Positions 7,622 to 12,504 of a stretch of 12,504 nt of DNA are shown here, piece after piece; the stretch's first letter is position 1, and each line of letters starts with the position of its first letter. The stretch is from an uncultured Pseudanabaenaceae cyanobacterium (GTDB lineage: Bacteria; Cyanobacteriota; Cyanobacteriia; PCC-9006; JAAUQQ01). The position numbers and the translations under genes are program-made. The notes beneath the pieces are model-generated. The model was not told the DNA's origin. It saw only the letters and a program-made list of their open reading frames with translations, and made no database searches. The stretch is taken from the NCBI GenBank assembly GCA_938015405.1, contig CALLPZ010000352.1, positions 1-12,504 of the forward strand, in the 5' to 3' direction.

Positions 7622-8140
7622 TTATCCCAATTGCGACCAGAATCCCAGACTCAAAGACAGGCAGCTCAACAGCGCCATGCACCAACGCTTAAACCGTCGC
7701 GAGGACCGCTTCTGCCAGCCCTTGGCTGTAAAAGCCACCAGCAGCAACAACAGCGTTTGCGATAACCATAATCCCAGCAACACAGTGGCCCACAAGCGGG
7801 GATCGCTCCAAGCCGAAAACGACTCCCAAGCGGAAGGCCAAGGACGTAAGCCCACCACCACTGCAAACACCCCCATTAGCCAGAGGTTCGACAGAAAAAT
7901 AGCTTCCGTCGTAGACCAGACCAGATAGAGCAGAATCCCACAGGCCATCAGCCAGAGAAGCTGAGGCGCCTCAAACACAGCTAAAAGGGCACCACTGGCA
8001 AAACACCCAGGCAAGACGAAGGCCATACCCAGCATCGGTTGCCGTAGGAACAAATTCAGACGCTGGGCAGGTAACCCCGATCGCGTTGTAGCAGATGCAT
8101 CCATGGTGATTTGTGGAATTGGGAGATGAACATTGGGCAT
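7622..8140 (-). CDS. Polytopic membrane protein, hypothetical
   Basis: I do not recognise this 172-residue protein. About five hydrophobic segments can be seen: residues 38-57, 61-78, 82-98, 116-138 and 154-168, separated by short loops. A tryptophan-rich loop (GLRPWPSAWESFSAWSDPRLW) lies between the third and fourth, and a basic cluster (KGWQKRSSRRFKRW) precedes the last helix, placing that loop in the cytoplasm. No catalytic or transport motif is evident, and none of the exosortase active-site features was seen. The start is ambiguous: ATG at 8140 or ATG at 8104 (160 residues, MDASATTRSGL); neither has a clear ribosome site. It is followed by a spacer and stands apart from its neighbours. 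Hydrophobicity consistent across the whole frame makes it likely to be coding. Confidence 0.7.
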   Translation of the reverse strand: MPNVHLPIPQITMDASATTRSGLPAQRLNLFLRQPMLGMAFVLPGCFASGALLAVFEAPQLLWLMACGILLYLVWSTTEAIFLSNLWLMGVFAVVVGLRPWPSAWESFSAWSDPRLWATVLLGLWLSQTLLLLLVAFTAKGWQKRSSRRFKRWCMALLSCLSLSLGFWSQLG

Positions 8141-8607
8141 TGCTTAACACCCATCGCAAAGGCCCTAATCCAGAGAAAAGAGCCTTTACATTTAAGAGTG
8201 CCGCGCAGCAAGCAGTCAGCCTTAGCGGTTGTTTGAAAATTCGGCTTAGCCTCAACGCCGAGACCAGGACCGGACGATTCAGGCCCCAGCTTGCGTGAAT
8301 CAACGACTCTTCTGAAACTCGCTGCTAAGAGCATCAGCTTTTTCAAACAGCCTCTGAGCTGTCATGCCGCTGCGAAGCAAGCATTGAATTAACCTAGCCC
8401 TAACCTAGGCGACCGTTGAAGTGCCCTCCCAGTGGGGAAATACCCAGAACAAAGCCCCAGTATTTCCCTTTCATAAGAGAGATACTGAGGCTACGGAGTT
8501 TTATCAGCAACGACCTAGTGTTCGTAAGGAATACCCCAGCAAAAACTCAAGTCGCGTGAGACCAAAACTCTTTGGTTTCTAGCCATCTAACCGATGAGTT
8601 TGGAAAC
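8141..8607. other. Spacer without gene, two hairpins
   Basis: Between the membrane protein and the Rieske gene, both leftward, are about 467 bases without a credible gene; short frames here look accidental. An inverted repeat lies at 8435-8443 (GGGAAATAC) and 8460-8468 (GTATTTCCC) with a 16-base loop. A second hairpin lies at 8558-8579. The promoter of the membrane protein gene should be in the right part of this stretch, but I cannot point to clear -35/-10 boxes. Confidence 0.55.
8558..8579 (-). terminator. Probable transcript-end hairpin of the Rieske gene
   Basis: A 9-bp stem (GAGACCAAA against TTTGGTTTC, one G-T pair) with a 4-base loop lies 28 bases after the Rieske stop codon. On the leftward transcript a U5 run comes about a dozen bases later and is not adjacent, so it is not a textbook rho-independent terminator. 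Confidence 0.45.
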
Positions 8608-8961
8608 CTAAACCACATCAACCATGATGTCGCCATTTTCCACACGGGTCGAAAACACAGGCAGAGGGGTTTCGCCCTTAATCTTGCCCAGCAAGTTGCC
8701 CACAACGGGAGGGAAAGGAGTCCACTCTTTGGGCTCCCCAGTAGCCAGGTCAAAGGCGCTGCGGTGGAAAGGGCACACGATCAAGCCATCCTCAGTGACC
8801 TTGCCCTTTTTCATGGGCAGCTTCATGTGGGGGCAGCTATTAGCCACTGCGTGGATCTTGCCGTCGTTATTGAGCAAAAGCACTTTGTGGCCTTCCAGCT
8901 CCACAACCTGGCGAGCGCCAGAGGGTAATTCAGATTCAGAGAGCGCTTTAGTCCAGCCCAT
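8608..8961 (-). CDS. Rieske [2Fe-2S] ferredoxin-type protein
   Basis: The 117-residue soluble protein is a single Rieske domain that carries a [2Fe-2S] cluster held by two Cys and two His. The ligands are visible: CPH at 43-45 (Cys43, His45) and CPFH at 63-66 (Cys63, His66), with 17 residues between His45 and Cys63 as expected. The middle (FDLATGEPKEWTPFPPVVGN) and the terminal strand (GDIMVDVV) are typical of the small NirD/bifunctional-ferredoxin-like branch that lacks a membrane anchor. It most likely passes electrons to a partner oxygenase or reductase encoded elsewhere; none is adjacent. The ATG at 8961 has AGGAG nine bases upstream. The upstream region carries a palindrome that could be regulatory. 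Confidence 0.93.
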   Translation of the reverse strand: MGWTKALSESELPSGARQVVELEGHKVLLLNNDGKIHAVANSCPHMKLPMKKGKVTEDGLIVCPFHRSAFDLATGEPKEWTPFPPVVGNLLGKIKGETPLPVFSTRVENGDIMVDVV

Positions 8962-9009
8962 GAGTTACGGCTCCTATAATTGCAATTGACAAACAGGTTT
9001 TATTCAAAA

Positions 9010-9029
9010 ATCGCTTTCGTGAAAGCGAT
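9010..9029. promoter_or_regulatory. Near-perfect palindrome upstream of the Rieske gene
   Basis: The 20 bases are two 9-bp arms, ATCGCTTTC and GAAAGCGAT, separated by GT. The centre lies about 58 bases upstream of the Rieske ATG. On the leftward strand the arm is followed by a T5 run, so it could act as an operator for a dimeric regulator or as an attenuator/terminator of transcription arriving from the right. A second, 10-bp palindrome AATTGCAATT lies at 8978-8987, next to the ribosome site. Confidence 0.5.
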
Positions 9030-9190
9030 GCCAATTATCCATTAAAACCGTCCTGTCAGGTTCACAGCCTCAGCGACTCCTCACAACCCAGCAGGTCGAT
9101 GCTCGCCCATACCTCACGGCATTGGAGCAAGCGATCTCCCCTCAAGAAGCCTACGCCACAAAGGTTTCAAAGATTTTCCTCACAGAATGA
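9023..9190 (+). pseudogene. Possible relic: C-terminal end of an unknown protein
   Basis: One forward frame is open for 55 codons up to TGA at 9188-9190 and reads like real protein in its second half (VDARPYLTALEQAISPQEAY then ATKVSKIFLTE). There is no ATG or GTG in the frame; an in-frame stop lies just before it. It may be the tail of a lost gene. I do not recognise a family, and chance cannot be excluded. Confidence 0.25.
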
Positions 9191-9732
9191 GCCCTGATCG
9201 AACAGGGTCAGGCTCCAGTGAGCTCTAGCTCCATTACGTTCTGTGCAAGCGTTAACAGATTGGAAGTCGGCCGCCATGGGGTCTCTCCATTAGGTCTACT
9301 GCCTTTAACCTCGGCCAGCATCAATGGACAGTCGCTCAGGAGTCTCACGCCTCCAGAAAAGAAGGGCGGATGTGCGATCGCATCCCACCACCACGCTCCC
9401 GCTCATCATTTAAGGGGCAACTTTCCAAACAGCCCCAACAATCAACTGCGAAACCCAATTCAAGCCCCTAAAACAGAGGTAATCAACTCAGTAAATATAG
9501 TTACCCCATGCTTAAGACCATAGAGAAACCATAAATATCTCTTCTATTACGAAATAAATCTGGACAAACTCTTAAAAAACAAAAACGACTAATCCAACAA
9601 AATGACGTCCATTCAAAACATTTCCGAGAAGAATTTATCCGTATAAATACGACTCACTTTAAAAAGAATCTATCAAGTCTCAAATCCTCCCCATAGAGAA
9701 TCCGAGCAACCGCCTAGATTGCAGTTGGCCAA

Positions 9733-9805
9733 AGGGAAGAGTCACTTATCTGACAGTTCACTCTAGTCAGACTTCCCTACGGCCTATTTAAATTGAGTCA
9801 ATAGG
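9733..9805 (+). promoter_or_regulatory. Structured leader of the RTX gene
   Basis: Two inverted repeats lie in tandem before the ATG at 9815. The first (9733-9778) has arms AGGGAAG / CTTCCCT stacked on TCTGAC / GTCAGA, a 13-bp stem with a 9-base bulge on the left side and an 11-base loop. The second has arms CCTATT (9783-9788) and AATAGG (9800-9805); its right arm contains the AGG that is the only ribosome-site candidate, nine bases before the ATG. Pairing would hide it. The second stem is AU-rich and weak. Regulation is inferred, not shown. Confidence 0.4.
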
Positions 9806-9814
9806 TTTCTAAAG

Positions 9815-10939
9815 ATGACTAATCAAGTTTTGTTCGGCACCATCGGCGATGATCTCCTCTCTGGTGGCGCTGGAGATGACATTATTCTCGGCCTCGAGGG
9901 ATTTGACGTCATCTACGGCGGCGCTGGCAACGACGACATCTACGGTGGTGCAGACAGTGACATCCTCAATGGCGGTCTAGGCAACGACTTCCTTGATGGT
10001 GGCACCGGCAACGACGACCTCTATGGTGACGAAGGCGACGACAAAATGCTAGGCGGTGCAGGAAATGACTTCCTGTTCGGTGGCAGCGGAAACGATGAAC
10101 TAGATGGTGGCGCTGGCGACGACGAACTCATCGGTGGTGTTGGCAATGACTTCATCACTGGTGGTGATGGCTTCGACTACCTAGAAGGTGGCGATGGCAC
10201 CGATGATTTGATTGGTGGAGCAGATGGGGACATCCTCAAAGGTGGTGCTGGCATCGACTACCTCGATGGTGGTACCGGCAATGATGACCTCTTTGGCGAA
10301 GCAGGTCAGGACGTCTTGGTCGGTGGTGCTGGTGTTGACTACCTCGATGGTGGTGCTGGTCTCGACGAGCTCTACGGTGGAGCTGACGATGACACCTTGG
10401 TCGGTGCTGCTGGCTTCGACAGCCTCTTTGGTGGTGCTGGCTTCGACGACCTCTATGGCGGCACTGGTAACGACCTCCTCTCCGGTGGCGACAACGGTGA
10501 CTTCCTCTTAGGGGAAGAAGGTAATGATGACCTGTATGGCGAAAACGGCAATGACAGCCTAGACGGTGGCACTGGCGATGACTTGCTGCGCGGTGGCAAT
10601 GGATGGGACACCCTCGTTGGTGGCGACGGCAACGATATCTTGCGTGGTGATGCTGGCGATGACATCCTCACAGGTGGTGCTGGCATCGACGAACTCATCG
10701 GCGGCAGCGGCTTTGACACCTTCGTTCTACAAGATGGTCTGGACGGTATCAACATCATCGTTGACTTTGACCAGGCACAGGATGTGTTCGGTCTGGAAGC
10801 AGGCTTGAACTTTGGTACGGGTGGCAACGTTACCGCTACCATCTTCGATGGCAAGACCTACATCGATTCCCATACCAGCACCTTGGCTGTGATTGAAAGT
10901 GTCGTCAACCTGACTGCAGCAGATTTTGTGGCTGTGTAG
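9815..10939 (+). CDS. RTX-repeat protein, 33 uninterrupted nonapeptides plus secretion domain
   Basis: The 374-residue protein is almost pure RTX (hemolysin-type calcium-binding) repeat. Residues 7-303 divide exactly into 33 units of nine following GGxGxDxLx, without a single gap; calcium ions between turns would fold it into a parallel beta-roll outside the cell. Only six residues precede the first unit. Residues 304-374 (INIIVDFDQAQDVFGLEAGL ... TLAVIESVVNLTAADF) match the C-terminal region found in cyanobacterial RTX proteins, containing the type I secretion signal. No signal peptide or enzymatic domain is present, so it is a surface or matrix component, possibly an S-layer or biofilm protein. 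Units 4-15 resemble units 14-25, a 10-unit (270-bp) higher-order repeat. No type I exporter gene is adjacent. It has its own leader and a strong terminator. Confidence 0.93.
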   Translation: MTNQVLFGTIGDDLLSGGAGDDIILGLEGFDVIYGGAGNDDIYGGADSDILNGGLGNDFLDGGTGNDDLYGDEGDDKMLGGAGNDFLFGGSGNDELDGGAGDDELIGGVGNDFITGGDGFDYLEGGDGTDDLIGGADGDILKGGAGIDYLDGGTGNDDLFGEAGQDVLVGGAGVDYLDGGAGLDELYGGADDDTLVGAAGFDSLFGGAGFDDLYGGTGNDLLSGGDNGDFLLGEEGNDDLYGENGNDSLDGGTGDDLLRGGNGWDTLVGGDGNDILRGDAGDDILTGGAGIDELIGGSGFDTFVLQDGLDGINIIVDFDQAQDVFGLEAGLNFGTGGNVTATIFDGKTYIDSHTSTLAVIESVVNLTAADFVAV

Positions 10940-10970
10940 TCGCTCATTCACTGACTTGGGCCAGAACAGC

Positions 10971-10988
10971 TCTGCCTAAAAAGGCGGA
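10971..10988. other. Small hairpin after the RTX gene
   Basis: TCTGCCT and AGGCGGA pair over 7 bp (one T-G pair) around an AAAA loop, 31 bases after the RTX stop codon. It precedes the main terminator and could protect the transcript's 3' end. No T-run follows it. Confidence 0.35.
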
Positions 10989-11015
10989 TCGCGCTCAGGC
11001 TCAAGTCCATTAACT

Positions 11016-11061
11016 CCCAGTCAAGCCAGAGCTTTCAGAGCTTTGGCTTGACTGGGGTTTT
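11016..11061 (+). terminator. Rho-independent terminator of the RTX gene
   Basis: Arms CCCAGTCAAGCCA and TGGCTTGACTGGG (13 perfect pairs) continue inward through GAGCT / AGCTT (one G-T pair) to a 5-base loop, an 18-bp stem in all. TTTTAGCTTTT follows on the plus strand. It ends the RTX transcript about 75 bases after the stop codon and may also block transcription arriving from the convergent coiled-coil gene. Confidence 0.88.
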
Positions 11062-11085
11062 AGCTTTTACCACAGACTTCCATCA

Positions 11086-11283
11086 TCAGCGCTGGCTCGA
11101 TTGAGAATGGCCTAAAGCCTGCTTTAACTCAGCAATCTCCTGTTGCTGAGCTTTGATTTGCGCCCGCATCGCCGTCATCCCTGCGACCAAGGTTTGCATT
11201 TGCTGTTGAGTTTGGGCAATCACGCCAACCAGCGTATTGAGGTTGTCTTCGAGTTGGTCGATACGCTCACTGTCACTTTGCAT
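11086..11283 (-). CDS. Small coiled-coil protein, hypothetical
   Basis: The 65-residue protein starts at ATG 11283 (MQSDSERIDQLEDNLNTLVG). Residues 5-58 are a nearly continuous amphipathic helix with heptad spacing of Leu, Ile, Val and Met (IDQLEDNL, LVGVIAQTQQQMQTL, IAELKQAL), so it should form a dimeric or trimeric coiled coil, ending in a short polar tail GHSQSSQR. There are no cysteines or catalytic motifs. It is 66 bases downstream of the U32 peptidase on the same strand, so the two may be co-transcribed, and it might be an accessory or scaffold protein. No clear ribosome site precedes the ATG. The sequence resembles small helical proteins often annotated as hypothetical in cyanobacteria; I do not know a function. 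Confidence 0.65.
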   Translation of the reverse strand: MQSDSERIDQLEDNLNTLVGVIAQTQQQMQTLVAGMTAMRAQIKAQQQEIAELKQALGHSQSSQR

Positions 11284-11349
11284 GGCAGAAGAAAAAGATT
11301 AGGGAGTGGGAGCAGAGGAATGAGGAACTGGCCGGATTTCAGCCTTTAT

Positions 11350-12504
11350 TCAAGTTCTTTCCATCGTCCCTCGGGTAACCCCCCCCTTCGTAACACCCAG
11401 TTGATTTTGCAACTTTAGCTCTTGCCATAACTGCCAGCCTTCGAGCTCGCCTTTGAGAAGCTGCTGATAGCGATCGATGGTGAGCTGCACTTGCTCGGGG
11501 GATTCGTTGAGAAATTCGATGCGGAAGTGGCGTAGGCCTGCGGCTTGGAGCAAGCGGACAGCTTCAGCTCCGGTTTGGGCTGCGCTGTTAAAGACGGTGT
11601 TGCGGCAGCCTGCATCGGCTTGAAGGACATGCTCTTGACCGACGCGATCGCGCAATTTAACCTCATGCTTCTCGCAGGGGCGACCACAGTCCTTAAAGTC
11701 CTTGCCGTCGGACATAAAAGCACAGAAGACGCAGTGCTCCATATGGAACATGGGCATGTGCTGGTGGATAGTGACTTCAAAGCTATGGGCCGCTGCGCTG
11801 CGAATTAGGGGCTCTAGCTGGGTGATGTTGAGGTCGTAGGAGGCAGTGAGGCGTTCGAGGTTGTAATGCTGCTGGAAGTAGCGGGCGGTGACGGGGTTGG
11901 CGACGTTGAGGGAGAAGTCGCCGATGGTGCGATCGCCCGCGAAGAATTGCAGGTGGTCATAGTTGCGGACCAAGTAACCATCCGCCTCGGCCCGGCGTAC
12001 CTGTTTGAGAATGTACTGTTCTTTGGGTTTGGTGATGCGGGGTGGGGCGACCCAAATTTGAGGCGTTGGGGCGTCGGGTAAGGGGTTGTAAGCGCGAACT
12101 TGTTCGACGGCTTGCTTGTACTTTGCGGGATCTTCTAGCTCGCAGTAAATGGTGGCGATGCCTGCTTCCAGCGTGGCTTGGAGCTGGTCTTGATTTCGCA
12201 CCAGGACGATTAATTCATCTTGGTTTACGGCTTCTGTACTGGCAGGTTCTGAGGTGCTCGCATTCAGTGCTGCATCGTCTGTGGACATCAGCCCCTGCCA
12301 GCTTGCGCCAACAGTTAATTGCCATTGTTTGGGTTGGGATCGCTGCTGGTCCAGTTGCTCAACCAAGTCTCGGCGGAGGCGATTCAGCTCGCTCATGGGG
12401 ACGATCGCTTCCCCTTCTAGCTGATTATCCAGCTCGCCTAATTCATAGGCGCTGTTGCCCAAACGGCCCAGTTGTTTCCGCAACGTCTCGTCGGTCAAAG
12501 GGCG
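11350..12504 (-). CDS. Peptidase U32 family protein, N-terminus beyond right edge
   Basis: The frame is open through the right edge (..RPLTDETLRKQLGRLGN), so 384 C-terminal residues are visible. Members are putative collagenase-like proteins, several of which (RlhA, TrhP, UbiU/V) are now known to hydroxylate RNA or quinones using an iron-sulfur cluster. Visible residues 1-~50 (LGNSAYELGELDNQLEGEAI ... SELNRLRRDLVEQL) match the end of the DUF3656 insert found in the large RlhA/YdcP-type proteins. The C-terminal half contains the conserved HQHMPMFHMEHCVFCAF and the cysteine set C258, C261, C273, C277 (CGRPCEKH) and C300 (DAGCRNTVFN), numbered from the window edge; these are likely cluster ligands. 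A role in rRNA hydroxylation is therefore plausible but inferred. The C-terminus ends LGVTKGGVTRGTMERT, with a small duplication. Confidence 0.9.
   Translation of the reverse strand, partial: RPLTDETLRKQLGRLGNSAYELGELDNQLEGEAIVPMSELNRLRRDLVEQLDQQRSQPKQWQLTVGASWQGLMSTDDAALNASTSEPASTEAVNQDELIVLVRNQDQLQATLEAGIATIYCELEDPAKYKQAVEQVRAYNPLPDAPTPQIWVAPPRITKPKEQYILKQVRRAEADGYLVRNYDHLQFFAGDRTIGDFSLNVANPVTARYFQQHYNLERLTASYDLNITQLEPLIRSAAAHSFEVTIHQHMPMFHMEHCVFCAFMSDGKDFKDCGRPCEKHEVKLRDRVGQEHVLQADAGCRNTVFNSAAQTGAEAVRLLQAAGLRHFRIEFLNESPEQVQLTIDRYQQLLKGELEGWQLWQELKLQNQLGVTKGGVTRGTMERT

Larger units (their letters stand above)
8962..9814. other. Long divergent spacer
   Basis: About 850 bases separate the leftward Rieske gene from the rightward RTX gene and must contain both promoters. 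It holds a palindrome near the Rieske gene (9010-9029), a short open frame that may be a gene relic (9023-9190), an unconvincing 101-codon frame at 9218-9523 whose composition is not protein-like, a very AT-rich part (about 9480-9690), and a structured leader just before the RTX gene (9733-9805). Confidence 0.6.

Noticed and set aside
8056..8346. A 96-codon minus-strand frame overlapping the start of the 172-residue membrane protein
   Set aside because: Its C-terminal part overlaps the membrane protein in another register, and its composition shows no domain. The hydrophobic frame is the better gene.
9218..9523. A 101-codon forward frame in the Rieske-RTX spacer
   Set aside because: It has no ribosome site, a low-complexity composition unlike a folded protein (many Ser, Pro, Asn and His), and ends in the AT-rich tract. 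I treat it as chance.
10212..10854. Ser/Thr/Val-rich and Pro/Ser-rich frames overlapping the RTX gene on both strands
   Set aside because: Regular nonapeptide coding produces open, repetitive frames in the other registers. Only the GGxGxDxLx frame makes sense as protein.
1..12504. CRISPR array, tRNA, rRNA, insertion sequence or toxin-antitoxin pair
   Set aside because: I looked for regularly spaced direct repeats, a tRNA T-loop consensus, transposase motifs and paired small genes, and found none that could be supported.

Overview
The window looks cyanobacterial. About fourteen copies of the octamer GCGATCGC (the HIP1 motif that is over-represented in many cyanobacteria) are scattered through it. 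The proteins also fit: a cyanobacterial-style SbcC, a small Rieske protein, a U32 peptidase and an RTX protein with the C-terminal domain common in cyanobacteria. The species cannot be fixed from this sequence. The base composition is moderately GC-rich in genes, with AT-rich spacers.

Layout, left to right. (1) Positions 1-2398, minus strand: the first ~800 codons of sbcC, a DNA-repair ATPase/nuclease subunit; its C-terminus lies beyond the left edge. (2) 2523-2828, minus: a small one-helix membrane protein of unknown function. (3) 2829-3586: a long AT-rich spacer with a 22-bp tandem repeat. (4) 3587-4408, plus: a short-chain dehydrogenase/reductase. (5) 4409-4824: a decayed stretch holding a perfect 16-bp inverted repeat, a nested hairpin and the frameshifted remains of an acyltransferase-3 membrane protein. 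(6) 4825-5448, minus: a SAM-dependent methyltransferase. (7) 5673-6827, plus: a TIGR03790-family exported protein, convergent with (8) 6849-7304, minus, a small membrane protein. (9) 7622-8140, minus: a polytopic membrane protein. (10) 8608-8961, minus: a Rieske [2Fe-2S] protein. (11) 8962-9814: a long spacer with a palindrome, a possible gene relic and a structured leader. (12) 9815-10939, plus: an RTX protein made almost wholly of 33 uninterrupted nonapeptide units, followed by a strong terminator. (13) 11086-11283, minus: a small coiled-coil protein, downstream of (14) 11350-12504, minus, the C-terminal part of a U32-family peptidase running off the right edge.

Most genes appear to be independent single-gene units separated by spacers, so there is no clear pathway or gene cluster. 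The only likely co-transcribed pair is the U32 peptidase and the small coiled-coil protein. I found no convincing new defence or mobile system. The most interesting points are the effector-less, perfectly phased RTX protein with its structured leader, the acyltransferase relic beside the 16-bp inverted repeat, and the TIGR03790 protein, a family known from genomes that also carry exosortase.
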